Shown piece by piece: positions 42,140 to 51,923 of a stretch of DNA of 64,000 bases. The translations under genes and the position numbers were made by a program. The DNA is from a bacterium (GTDB taxonomy: Bacteria; Zixibacteria; MSB-5A5; CAIYYT01), in the NCBI GenBank assembly GCA_016708315.1, contig JADJGC010000023.1:124001-188000 (forward strand), in the 5' to 3' direction. Under the pieces are notes generated by a model that made no database searches, had not been told where the DNA came from, and was given only the letters and a program-made list of their open reading frames with translations. The stretch's first letter is position 1. Each line of letters begins with the position of its first letter.

Positions 42140-44716
42140 CTATAGATCGCCATTTGCCCAAGTAATCAGGCCGAATTCATGCGGATGCACGGAACTGCGA
42201 TGACCTGGCAGCACTCGGACCGAGTAGCCGAATCTACCACTTGCTGAAAGCGGAGCGCTGCACGAATAAGTGTAGATTCCAGCCTGAGGATTGCCAACCG
42301 GCAGCATTTCAATGCTCCGTGCATCGGCAATTTCACCGCGTTGCGATATTCGACCAAGGTAAAGTTCAACCTGTAGATCTTCAGCCTTGAACTCGCCAAC
42401 GAAGACTTTAACATTAACCTTGATCTCCTGGATAACTTCCACTTTCGGCGGGTTGACCAATTCAATTTCAAAAATCCGAATATCAGCCCATTTGTCGCGT
42501 AGATGGCGATACCATCCTGCCAATGAACGCAATTCCTCGTAGTTGTTATTTTGAAGTATCTTGTACTGGCGATATGCGCTCGTGTATGAGCGGTCGACAT
42601 ACTCTTGCACCATGCGATTCGAGTTAAACGCCGGGCTTAAGAGTTTGATCGAACGCTTCATCTTGGCTACCCATTCGCGTGGAATGCCGTCGCGACCGCG
42701 ATCATAGAAAGTCGGCGCTATTTCCTTCTCCAGAAGGTCGTAAATTGCATTGGCTTCTACTTCATCTTGATAATCGTGATTGTCATATTCTTCACCGGAG
42801 CCGATCGCCCAACCAACATCTGGTCGATAGCCTTCGACCCACCAGCCGTCAAGAACACTGAGATTCAGACCGCCGTTGAAGATGACTTTCATGCCGCTGG
42901 TTCCAGAAGCTTCCATAGGTCGACGCGGCGTATTCAGCCAAATATCAACACCCTGCACCAGATACCGTGCCATCGACAGATCGTAATTCTCGAGGAATAC
43001 GATACGATCTCGCAACTCGGGGTCACGAATGCTATGGATAATCGATTTAATTAGTTCCTTGCCAACATTGTCGCGCGGATGGGCTTTGCCGGCAAAGACG
43101 ATCTGAACCGGAAACTGCGAATTGTTTACTATCCGCTTCAACCGCTCGACATCTCTGAAAAGAAGCGCGCCGCGTTTATATGATGCGAACCGACGGGCAA
43201 AACCGATGGTCAGATATTCTGAATGTAAGACTTCACTGACAAGTTTAAGTTCACGCGGGGTAGCGCCACGACGTTGATACTGATCCTTAAGGCGCTGACG
43301 AATAAGAGAGATCATCTTCTCGCGACGCAATTCATGCGTGCGCCAAAGCTCGCTATCAAGAATATCATCGACATTTGACCAACAGCTGTGATTTGCAGGT
43401 TGCTCCATCCAATCAAGGCCAAGATAGCGGCTGTACAACTCTGACATTTCCTGAGAAATCCAAGAGCGGGCATGAATGCCATTGGTGATCGAGTCTATCG
43501 GGACTTCGTTCAAAGGCACCCCTACCCACGAACCCTGCCACATTTTGCGAGAGACTTCAGCGTGGAGCTTACTTACTCCATTGATATATGATGAGAAGTT
43601 CATCGCCAGGTAAGCCATGTTGAACTCTGTGGCGCCGTATGCGCCATTTTGGCTGCCCAAGGCAAAGAAGTCATTGGCACCGATTCCAAGCATCGAATAG
43701 TATGGTCTCAAGTAGCGTTCAACCAATTCACGCGGGAAGCGGTCAATACCGGCCGGTACCGGAGTGTGCGTGGTAAATACTGTGGTCTGCTTGACTAGCA
43801 TCGAAGCTTCGCTAAACGACAAACCTTCATTCTGCATGCGCCGGCGAACACGGTCTATTGCCAGAAACGCGCTGTGTCCTTCGTTCATATGGTAGACTGA
43901 AGGAGTATACCCGAGTTCGTCCAAAGCACGGACGCCGCCAATTCCCAGCACCAATTCCTGACGGATGCGCATGTCAATGTCGCCGCCATAGAGTTCGCTG
44001 GTAATATCTCTATCCTCCACCGCATTGTGGGGATTGTTGGTGTCGAGTAGATAAAGAGGCACTCGGCCCACCTGGAGCTTCCAAACCTTGATTAGGACAT
44101 GACGTCCAGCAAGGTCAATTGAAACCAACAGGGGGTCACCCTTAGGATCCAATGCTTCGGTCAGAGGTAACATCGAAAAATCGAGTTCGGGATAATATTC
44201 GCCCTGCCAACCGTCGGCATTTAAGTATTGTTGGAAATAACCGCGCTGATAGAGCAAGCCCACACCGACAAGCGGCACACCAAGATCACTAGCGGATTTG
44301 AGATGATCACCCGCCAGAACCCCCAGACCACCTGAATAGATCGGGAGAGATTCGGTAAAACCATACTCCGCGGAGAAATAGGCAATCTCACGGTTTGCTG
44401 TCTTGAAGTGTTGCTCGCCGAACCAGGTTTCACCGTCCATATAGACGTGAAGGTCACGATAAACTGTTTCAAGATGAGCCCGGAAGGACGCGTCCTTTTC
44501 GAGTTTATCCAATTTTGCCTGTGGAATCATCGAAAGAAGGCGGACAGGATTGTGCCCGCAGTCTTCCCACAATTTGCTATCAATTCGGCGAAATAGCTGT
44601 ATTGCCGGGTGATTCCAGCACCAATAGAGATTGTTGGCAATTTCGCGAAGAGGCTTGAGACCGGTCGGAAGAACGGGCTCTACCTGAATATACCTAAGAG
44701 CTTTAACCATCTGCAT
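42140..44716 (-). CDS. glgP: Alpha-glucan (glycogen) phosphorylase, GT35
   Basis: An 858-residue phosphorylase that releases glucose 1-phosphate from glycogen or maltodextrin. The N-terminal DUF3417-type segment (LREIANNLYWCWNHPA) and the AYFSAEYGFTESLPIYSGGLGVLAGDH strand mark the archaeal/thermophile-type GT35 group. The substrate/PLP region is RPMEASGTSGMKVIFNGGLN, where the Lys of SGMK holds PLP. Before it lie TIGFARRFASYKRG and FAGKAHP. A C-terminal beta domain of about 120 residues is added. Start ATG 44716, or ATG 44710 (MVKALRYIQ), which has AGGGA at a better distance. Confidence 0.93.
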   Translation of the reverse strand: MQMVKALRYIQVEPVLPTGLKPLREIANNLYWCWNHPAIQLFRRIDSKLWEDCGHNPVRLLSMIPQAKLDKLEKDASFRAHLETVYRDLHVYMDGETWFGEQHFKTANREIAYFSAEYGFTESLPIYSGGLGVLAGDHLKSASDLGVPLVGVGLLYQRGYFQQYLNADGWQGEYYPELDFSMLPLTEALDPKGDPLLVSIDLAGRHVLIKVWKLQVGRVPLYLLDTNNPHNAVEDRDITSELYGGDIDMRIRQELVLGIGGVRALDELGYTPSVYHMNEGHSAFLAIDRVRRRMQNEGLSFSEASMLVKQTTVFTTHTPVPAGIDRFPRELVERYLRPYYSMLGIGANDFFALGSQNGAYGATEFNMAYLAMNFSSYINGVSKLHAEVSRKMWQGSWVGVPLNEVPIDSITNGIHARSWISQEMSELYSRYLGLDWMEQPANHSCWSNVDDILDSELWRTHELRREKMISLIRQRLKDQYQRRGATPRELKLVSEVLHSEYLTIGFARRFASYKRGALLFRDVERLKRIVNNSQFPVQIVFAGKAHPRDNVGKELIKSIIHSIRDPELRDRIVFLENYDLSMARYLVQGVDIWLNTPRRPMEASGTSGMKVIFNGGLNLSVLDGWWVEGYRPDVGWAIGSGEEYDNHDYQDEVEANAIYDLLEKEIAPTFYDRGRDGIPREWVAKMKRSIKLLSPAFNSNRMVQEYVDRSYTSAYRQYKILQNNNYEELRSLAGWYRHLRDKWADIRIFEIELVNPPKVEVIQEIKVNVKVFVGEFKAEDLQVELYLGRISQRGEIADARSIEMLPVGNPQAGIYTYSCSAPLSASGRFGYSVRVLPGHRSSVHPHEFGLITWANGDL

Positions 44717-44960
44717 TCCCTGTCTTTATCGACCGCAGCGCCATAATCATTACCATCAAGGTACGAACAAACTTGGTTGACTGAAAGATAATGTAAGCTT
44801 ACACCTATGCCAAGTTGTTACTTAGATTCATACGCTTCAAAATCGACCGAATCAGTTGTGTAAAGAAAAATTAAGTCGCCATAATCGGTCTATACTTAAC
44901 GTGTTGGTTCCCAATTTGCGTATTACCTCTAATGATGTCTTATTGAATGGGAAAGGAATT

Positions 44961-46421
44961 ATGCAATTACCACAGACTTTGGGGGCGCTAAAGTCCACTG
45001 GATACAAGTCGCATAGCACCAAGGATGAACTGCGCGAGAATTTGCTCGACCAAATCAAGAGCGGCCGCAAACGCTGGCCGGGAATAATTGGATATGATCG
45101 AACGGTACTCCCGCAACTCGAGAATGCGATTTTGTCTAAGCACGACGTTCTTCTCTTGGGATTGAGAGGACAAGCAAAGACACGCATCCTCCGCCAACTT
45201 GTCAACTTCCTCGATGACTTCGTTCCCATCATCAAAGGCAGTGCTCTCAATGAGGATCCTTTGCAGCCAATCACAAAGGCTTCGAAGGCACTGGTGGCGC
45301 AATTCGGTGATGATCTCGAAATATCCTGGCTCCCCCGGGCTGAGAGATATCATGAGAAGCTCGCCACGCCGGATGTTTCCGTAGCCGACCTGATTGGCGA
45401 TCTGGATCCGATTAAGGCCGTTAAGGAGCGTCTCGATCTCTCCGACGAAAACGTCATCAATTGGGGAATCATCCCGCGAACTAATAGAGGAATATTCGCT
45501 ATCAATGAGCTACCCGATTTGCAGCCGCGAATTCAAGTTGCGCTATTGAACATCCTTGAAGAAAACGATTTTCAGATTCGCGGATTTCCAATTCGTCTTC
45601 CGCTCGACATGATGCTGGCATTTACAGCCAATCCCGAGGACTATACAAATCGCGGCAACATCATTACTCCCTTGAAGGATCGTATTGCTTCTCAGATCAA
45701 CACTCACTATCCGAATGATGCTGAGACTTCCAAAAAAATCACACTGCAGGAGGCATGGCGCAATCGATCGAACAAGGTCGAAGTACCAGAACTGATTCAC
45801 GATATTATTGAGCAAATTTCGTTCGAAGCTCGCAAGAGTGAACACGTGGATCAAACATCTGGTGTCTCGGCTCGGCTCACGATTTCAGCTTACGAAAACT
45901 TGATATCCAATGTCGAGCGTCGAGCCGCTCTTAACAACGAGAAGGACTTCTTTCCGCGAGTTTGTGACCTCTACTCAGTAGTCTCGTCCATTGTCGGCAA
46001 AGTCGAACTGGTCTACGAAGGCGAGTTGGAAGGACCGAACATAATTGCAATCAATTTGATCGGCGAAGCTACGAAGAATGTATTCAATCAGCATTTTCCA
46101 CAACCGCGGAAAGTAAAGGCTGGCGCCGATCAGCGACCGCAAGAAAATGTCTATGAAGCCGTAACGGATTTCTTCTCGACCGGCAAGCGATTAGAGCTTT
46201 CCGACGAAATCTCTTACAAGGAATACAGGGAATCACTTCTGCAAATCGCGGGGCTGAAAGAAATTGCCGAGAAGCACTATGCCACCGATGACGAGCGCGG
46301 TGTCATTCTGGCAATGGAACTGATTCTTGAGGGACTACATAAGCACAACTTAATTGCCAAAGAATCGCCGGACAACAAGTACATATATGTGGACATGCTC
46401 GAAAACATGCTGAGGGATTAG
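44961..46421 (+). CDS. MoxR/magnesium-chelatase-like AAA+ ATPase
   Basis: A 486-residue AAA+ protein similar to Mg-chelatase ChlI and MoxR-type ATPases. It has Walker A GLRGQAKT, a Walker B-like FAINELPDLQPRIQ (Asn where Asp is usual, followed by the catalytic Glu; this change seems typical of this subfamily, from memory), and later the sensor region LAFTANPEDY. The open frame begins at 44856, but the ATG at 44961 (MQLPQTLGAL) after AAAGGA is the likely start. It is followed 2 bases later by a VWA-domain gene, the usual partner that acts as substrate-binding or co-chaperone subunit. The pair probably remodels or inserts metal or cofactor into an unknown target. Confidence 0.85.
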   Translation: MQLPQTLGALKSTGYKSHSTKDELRENLLDQIKSGRKRWPGIIGYDRTVLPQLENAILSKHDVLLLGLRGQAKTRILRQLVNFLDDFVPIIKGSALNEDPLQPITKASKALVAQFGDDLEISWLPRAERYHEKLATPDVSVADLIGDLDPIKAVKERLDLSDENVINWGIIPRTNRGIFAINELPDLQPRIQVALLNILEENDFQIRGFPIRLPLDMMLAFTANPEDYTNRGNIITPLKDRIASQINTHYPNDAETSKKITLQEAWRNRSNKVEVPELIHDIIEQISFEARKSEHVDQTSGVSARLTISAYENLISNVERRAALNNEKDFFPRVCDLYSVVSSIVGKVELVYEGELEGPNIIAINLIGEATKNVFNQHFPQPRKVKAGADQRPQENVYEAVTDFFSTGKRLELSDEISYKEYRESLLQIAGLKEIAEKHYATDDERGVILAMELILEGLHKHNLIAKESPDNKYIYVDMLENMLRD

Positions 46422-46423
46422 CA

Positions 46424-47515
46424 GTGCGGTTCATTTATTCCAAATGGGATGAGTCGATAATCGAGCAGTTGCGCCAAATGCGCGATTTGATGTCGATCTT
46501 CAATTACCTCCTCTTACAAGTCAACGGCAATGTTAAAATGGCGCTCCAAATCATGGAACAGCTCAAACGCATGGGCTATCTGCCAAAAGACTCGGACTTG
46601 GAAGAATTCAAGCGCAACTTGGAAGAAAACCAAATCATCTCCGTTAATCCGACCGGCACGTCTCTGACTCGAAAAGGCGAACGCAGTCTGCGAAAGGACT
46701 CTTTCGACAAGATTTTTGACCAACTCAAGTCATCTGCCGGCGGGCGTCATCCAATTCCTAGAGAAGGCGGAAGCTCCGAGGAGATTCTTCCGGAGCGGAA
46801 GAAATACTCTTACGGCGATAACCTGCGAAACATTGATTTTCGTAGCTCACTGCTGAACAACATTTCGCGCACGGCAGATCTTGGCCTCAATATGGAGGAG
46901 GACGACCTTGAAGTATATGAGACGGAGCAAGCCACGAATTGTTCGACAGTCCTGTTAATCGACATCTCACATTCGATGATTCTCTATGGAGAGGATCGCA
47001 TCACACCAGCCAAACAGGTAGCGATGGCATTTACCGAGATGATCTTGACTCGCTTTCCAAAGGATACACTCAGCGTCGTCTTATTTGGGGATTTTGCCCA
47101 GGAGATCAAAATCAAGGACTTGCCATATGTCGGAGTTGGTCCCTATCACACCAACACCAAGGCCGGCCTTCAAATGGCTCGGCAGATTTTGCTCCGCAGG
47201 AAAAGCACTAATAAGCAGATATTCATGATAACTGATGGAAAACCATCGATGATCAATCGCAGTGATGGGAGTATCTACAAGAATCCCTTTGGCCTTGACC
47301 CGATCGTGGTGAATAGGACGCTTGATGAAGCGATCATCTGTCGCAAGAAGAAGATACCGATTACGACATTTATGATCGCCGAAGATCCATATTTACAGCA
47401 ATTCGTGCAGAAATTGACCGAGTTAAATCACGGTCGTGCCTATTTTGCGTCCGCGCAGAATCTCGGCGAGTATGTATTCTGGGACTTCCTCAAACATCGT
47501 CGTAAAGCGAGCTAA
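46424..47515 (+). CDS. VWA-domain protein, partner of the MoxR-like ATPase
   Basis: A 363-residue protein with a helical N-terminal half and a C-terminal von Willebrand A domain. The MIDAS motif DISHS (LLIDISHSMILYG) is present near residue 180, followed by the conserved AFTEMILTRFPKD helix and FMITDGKPSM. It starts with GTG 46424 behind GAGGGA, immediately after the ATPase stop, so the two are cotranslated. In the ATPase-VWA pairing known from CoxE, ChlD and YehP-type systems, the VWA protein binds the target; the target here is unknown. Confidence 0.83.
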   Translation: MRFIYSKWDESIIEQLRQMRDLMSIFNYLLLQVNGNVKMALQIMEQLKRMGYLPKDSDLEEFKRNLEENQIISVNPTGTSLTRKGERSLRKDSFDKIFDQLKSSAGGRHPIPREGGSSEEILPERKKYSYGDNLRNIDFRSSLLNNISRTADLGLNMEEDDLEVYETEQATNCSTVLLIDISHSMILYGEDRITPAKQVAMAFTEMILTRFPKDTLSVVLFGDFAQEIKIKDLPYVGVGPYHTNTKAGLQMARQILLRRKSTNKQIFMITDGKPSMINRSDGSIYKNPFGLDPIVVNRTLDEAIICRKKKIPITTFMIAEDPYLQQFVQKLTELNHGRAYFASAQNLGEYVFWDFLKHRRKAS

Positions 47516-47521
47516 GCGCCA

Positions 47522-49726
47522 TTACCTGACGAATATTCTCCCTTCACCCTGTCCGGTGATCTCGCCTACGATTTGGGACGCTCCCACTCCCTTTTGACCC
47601 AACTCCTTTAACATTGCGTCAGCTTGGCTTGGCTTTACTGCCATGAGTAGTCCGCCCGAAGTTTGCGCGTCGGCAAGAACGATCTTCATGACTTTGGAAA
47701 CTGACTCTCCCCAACTTACGAATGGTGCCACATAGTCAAGATTGTTTTCGCTTCCACCAGGTACCACTCCCGCCGAAGCAAGCGCAATTGCCTCATCGAT
47801 GATTGGGACACTATCGGCGTAGATTTGAGCAGTTACGCCGCTACCAACCGTCATCTCTTTGAGATGTCCAAGTAGTCCAAATCCGGTCACATCAGTACAG
47901 GCAGATACATCGTAACGAGACATAACATCGGCGGAAGTGGCATTGAGGGTGCTCATGATAGCAATCACTCGATCTCGTAGCTTGTCGTCTGCCAACTGGC
48001 GCTTAATTGCTGTCGATATGATGCCTGTCCCGATCGGTTTGGTCAGAATCAACTTGTCGCCAACACGAGCGGTATTGTTGGCTCGAATCTTGGAAGGATG
48101 CACAACACCGGTTACGGCAAGGCCGTACTTTGGCTCTGTATCATCAATTGTGTGACCGCCGATGATACTGATTCCTGCTTCGCGAGCCTTGTCGGCTGCG
48201 CCCTGTAGAATTCTTTGAAGCACCGACATCGGCAACCTGTTCGACGGAAAACCTACGATACTCAAACCGAACAACGGCTTGGCACCCATTGCATAAATGT
48301 CGCTAAGCGAATTTGTCGCTGCAATCGCGCCGAAGTGATATGGATCGTCAACTATAGGAGTGAAGAAATCGACAGTCTGCACAACTGCGATCTCGTCGCT
48401 AAGTCGATAAACTGCGGCGTCATCGGATGATTCTGCACCGACCAGCACGTTGATATCCGTAGACCGGGGCAGTTGAGCCAGTATTTTCTCCAATGCCTGA
48501 GGTCGCAGTTTACAAGCACATCCCAGACCGTGAGTGTAACGTGTCAGCCGAACCTCTTCGCCGGACGAAGGTAGGGTAACCTCCCCTGCACCGGATGGAG
48601 CTAGTCGGTTTATCGTAGATTCGATCGCTTCGACAGCGGCGTCAATTTCTGCCTCAGTCGTCATGTATCCGGTAGAAAACCGTATCGTCCCCATCGCATA
48701 CTCCACCGGAACATGCATAGCTTCGAGCACATGCGACATCATCACCTTGTCGGAATGACAAGCCGCGCCCGGCGAACAGGCAACCTGTTCCAACTCAGAG
48801 ATGATCGTGTTGGCTTCTATTCCCGGAAACGAAATCGATACCGTGTTTGGCAGGCGTAAATCGAGATTGCCATTGATTCGACATTGCGGCAAGCGTGCCG
48901 TTAGTTGTGATTCGAGGTGATCGCGGAATTTCTGCATCAACGGTGCTTGCCGCTGAAGTTCACGGCCGACAACTTCACAGGCTTTGCCGAGTCCGACGAT
49001 TTCGAGTACGTTTTCTGTGCCTGCGCGTAAATTTTGCTCGTGTGCAGCCCCATGAATCATCTTCTGCAGTTCGATGCCGCGCCGGACATACAGTGCTCCT
49101 ATTCCTTTTGGTGCATAGAGTTTGTGCCCGGCAATCGTGATCATGTCAGCGCCAGTGGCTTCGGCCGTAACAGGTATCTTACCCACCGCTTGTGCCGCAT
49201 CAGTGTGAACCACTATCTTGTGTTCGTGACAAAGTGCAGAGATCTCTTTGATGGGCTGAATTGTGCCTACTTCATTGTTTGCCTGCATGATTGACAACAG
49301 AATTGTCGTAGGACGCATAGCGCGCCGAACATCATCGACATTCACCAACCCAGTCGAATCGACCGGCAGGTAGCTAACTTCGAAGCCTTGCTCTTCGAGA
49401 TAGCGGCAAATCTCCAAGACGGCTGGGTGTTCAATTTGCGAAGTGATAATGTGATTTCCACGTTGCCGATTCTTCAGCGCGAATCCCGCTACTGCGAAGT
49501 TGTCCGATTCACTGCCGCCAGACGTAAAGATTATCTCGTCGGCTTGGCATCCGAGCAACGCGGCCACTTGGGCGCGCGCCGTTTCGACTGCCTTGCGTGT
49601 TTGCACACCAAACCAGTGCGAACTCGAGGGGTTTCCGAAATGACTGCGCAAGTACGGAATCATTGCCTCTGCGACTTCGGGATGTATCGGAGTCGTTGCG
49701 TTGTAGTCAAGATAGATATGATCCAA
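47522..49726 (-). CDS. Cysteine desulfurase (NifS-like)-selenophosphate synthetase (SelD) fusion
   Basis: A 734-residue fusion. Residues about 1-385 are a group-I cysteine/selenocysteine lyase: YLDYNATTPIHP start, SGGSESDNFA, PLP Lys in IAGHKLYAPKG, and active-site Cys in ACSPGAACHSD. Residues about 392-734 are SelD, making selenophosphate from selenide and ATP, with Cys403 and Cys405 in THGLGCACK (the first is the catalytic Cys or Sec position, here Cys) and DDAAVYRL nucleotide-loop segments. Fusion would pass selenide directly from cysteine/selenocysteine to SelD. The asnB-like gene lies 50 bases upstream on the same strand. No selA, selB or selU is in the window. Confidence 0.9.
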   Translation of the reverse strand: MDHIYLDYNATTPIHPEVAEAMIPYLRSHFGNPSSSHWFGVQTRKAVETARAQVAALLGCQADEIIFTSGGSESDNFAVAGFALKNRQRGNHIITSQIEHPAVLEICRYLEEQGFEVSYLPVDSTGLVNVDDVRRAMRPTTILLSIMQANNEVGTIQPIKEISALCHEHKIVVHTDAAQAVGKIPVTAEATGADMITIAGHKLYAPKGIGALYVRRGIELQKMIHGAAHEQNLRAGTENVLEIVGLGKACEVVGRELQRQAPLMQKFRDHLESQLTARLPQCRINGNLDLRLPNTVSISFPGIEANTIISELEQVACSPGAACHSDKVMMSHVLEAMHVPVEYAMGTIRFSTGYMTTEAEIDAAVEAIESTINRLAPSGAGEVTLPSSGEEVRLTRYTHGLGCACKLRPQALEKILAQLPRSTDINVLVGAESSDDAAVYRLSDEIAVVQTVDFFTPIVDDPYHFGAIAATNSLSDIYAMGAKPLFGLSIVGFPSNRLPMSVLQRILQGAADKAREAGISIIGGHTIDDTEPKYGLAVTGVVHPSKIRANNTARVGDKLILTKPIGTGIISTAIKRQLADDKLRDRVIAIMSTLNATSADVMSRYDVSACTDVTGFGLLGHLKEMTVGSGVTAQIYADSVPIIDEAIALASAGVVPGGSENNLDYVAPFVSWGESVSKVMKIVLADAQTSGGLLMAVKPSQADAMLKELGQKGVGASQIVGEITGQGEGRIFVR

Positions 49727-49776
49727 CTGAAGTCTCCTAGATTGATTCGTCTAAATCTCGTGCGACCAAAGAACCT

Positions 49777-51699
49777 TCATACTTCTGAAAGCGCCGGCTT
49801 GTTGATCCACTGCCGATACCACAACGCCAGATTGAGCAGGTTCCAGATGCGCATACCCTGATTGTTTCCGCCCTGGTGGCGAGCAAAGACTCTGTCAACA
49901 TACTCGCGATTGACGATTTCGCCCAAGATATTCGACTTCGACGTCAGCAACTCGTACGCGAACTTGTCGACTCCTGGTGAGACCATGTTCTTCGCAGAAC
50001 CACAGAATCCGACCTTTGGACGATTCAATATCTCATCCGGAACGATGCCCGTCACTGCTTTTTTTAACAAGTATTTCAGGCTATCGTTTCTGTAGTGCAT
50101 TTTGGACGGTATGCGCAGTACATATTCTATCAGCAAATGATCCAGAAATGGCACTCTTGTCTCGATGGAATGCGCCATTGCCATCTTATCAACTCGCATA
50201 AGTAGCAGCTCCGGCAATCGCTGTTTTAACTCCAAGTAGGTCATCCGAGTGAAGTATTCTTCGCTGCCGTTGAGCGGCTCGTAGAGCGCAGCTATTTGTC
50301 CGGCAGTGTTATAATCCCGGCAGATATTGCGCATCTCCGACGAGAGTAGCAGGTCCTTCTCATACTCAAGAAACGCAATTGCTCCGCCCCAAAACAACTC
50401 TTCCCTCTTACTCAACCTCCGTAAGTGCTCACGCTCAAGGTAGCGCCCCTTCGATTCCATAATTCGTCCTGCCATTCGATAGCCGGCATGCCAAATCGAC
50501 TTCGGTACGAACTGCAATTTATCCCATTTGCTGATAAGTTGAAGCGCCAGCAGAAACTTTGGGTATCCACAGAATAGCTCATCAGCGCCTTCACCGACTT
50601 GAATTACGGGAACTCCATTCTGCCGCGCTAATTGTGAAACATAGTAGAGCGGGACACAAACCGGATCTGCGAGTGGTTCATCCTGCAGATAAGCCAGCTG
50701 CTCAAACAATGAGATGAAGTGCTCGTCACCAATTTCGACTTCATGGTGATCGCAATGGAAATGCTTGGCCATTCGCCGGGCATATTCGAACTCGTTGAAC
50801 TGATCCTGACCGGTGATGCTCACTGAAAATGTCTGCACCGGGCGATCCATCAATTCAGCCATTAGAGCCACGTTAGTCGTCGAATCGATCCCCCCTGACA
50901 AGAATACTCCAAACGGCACATCAGAGATCATATGAGACTTGACCGAGTCGCGAAGATGGTCGAGTATACCTCGCGAGATGGTTGCTTCGTCATCATCAAG
51001 CATCGGTTGATTGCGAATCGCATCCCACCAACGAGTGTAAGTGATTCTCCCACTGCCATCGACTCGCATCCAGTATCCGGCTGGCAGCTTTTTGATGCCG
51101 GCAAACATAGTAAGAGGCGCCGGCGCGGCGGCAAGCGTTAGGTAATGGTAAAGTGCCTGCGGGTCAATCTCGGCTGATACAAGCGGGTGCGACAGAATTG
51201 CTTTGATTTCAGAGGCAAATATCAGCGTGCCGTCTTGAATTGTGTAGTATAGCGGTTTGATTCCGACCCGGTCACGCGCAAGTGTCAACTCATTACGCTC
51301 GTGATCCCAGATTGCCAGCGCGAACATCCCCCGGAGATGCTTCAGCGCCTCTATGCCATACTCTTGATAGAGATTGAGAATCGTCTCGGTATCGCTGTGG
51401 GACATATAGCTGTGGCCCTGCTTCTCGAGCGTCTGGCGAAGGTGCTGATGATTGTAGATCTCGCCATTATATACGATCTGAAGATTTCCGGCGGAATGCT
51501 CCATCGGTTGATGACCTGCTGGACTCAAATCGATAATCGATAGACGTCTATGGCCAAGCCCAAGTTTTCTGTCCGGCGAAAAATAAGTCCCTGAATCATC
51601 CGGGCCGCGGTGAGCCAATCGCTCGTTCATTCGCTGAATTTGGTCTGATTCAACAATCCGGTTGTTCTTAAAATGGTAAATCCCGCAGATTCCGCACAT
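49777..51699 (-). CDS. asnB: Asparagine synthetase B-type amidotransferase
   Basis: A 640-residue glutamine-dependent amidotransferase. The N-terminal Ntn domain starts with the nucleophile Cys2 (MCGICGIYHF) and has LAHRGPDDSG, HRRLSIIDLS and YNGEIYNH. The synthetase domain has the PP-loop FLSGGIDSTTN and the VGEGADELFCGY motif. GAGGTAAG precedes ATG 51699. It may make asparagine, but long AsnB-like proteins (over 600 residues) also occur in exopolysaccharide loci, where they amidate sugars; gmd lies 11 kb away, so this is not decisive. It may be cotranscribed with the downstream NifS-SelD gene. Confidence 0.88.
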   Translation of the reverse strand: MCGICGIYHFKNNRIVESDQIQRMNERLAHRGPDDSGTYFSPDRKLGLGHRRLSIIDLSPAGHQPMEHSAGNLQIVYNGEIYNHQHLRQTLEKQGHSYMSHSDTETILNLYQEYGIEALKHLRGMFALAIWDHERNELTLARDRVGIKPLYYTIQDGTLIFASEIKAILSHPLVSAEIDPQALYHYLTLAAAPAPLTMFAGIKKLPAGYWMRVDGSGRITYTRWWDAIRNQPMLDDDEATISRGILDHLRDSVKSHMISDVPFGVFLSGGIDSTTNVALMAELMDRPVQTFSVSITGQDQFNEFEYARRMAKHFHCDHHEVEIGDEHFISLFEQLAYLQDEPLADPVCVPLYYVSQLARQNGVPVIQVGEGADELFCGYPKFLLALQLISKWDKLQFVPKSIWHAGYRMAGRIMESKGRYLEREHLRRLSKREELFWGGAIAFLEYEKDLLLSSEMRNICRDYNTAGQIAALYEPLNGSEEYFTRMTYLELKQRLPELLLMRVDKMAMAHSIETRVPFLDHLLIEYVLRIPSKMHYRNDSLKYLLKKAVTGIVPDEILNRPKVGFCGSAKNMVSPGVDKFAYELLTSKSNILGEIVNREYVDRVFARHQGGNNQGMRIWNLLNLALWYRQWINKPALSEV

Positions 51700-51923
51700 G
51701 TTGCTACTTACCTCTGTCCATATTGTAGATTAATCGGTTAACGGGGTAACTGCAAACACTACCTATCGCATATTCAATTGAAGTTTCCCACTGGTCCAAA
51801 TCGAAACACCAGCCTGGCAGGCGAACAAAGAGCTTGTCAGCAACGAACAACAACCAGACCACTAAGTTGGACTGAATTGGTCAATAAATATTACTTCTGT
51901 CCGACAACATTTGTAGAGGACAA

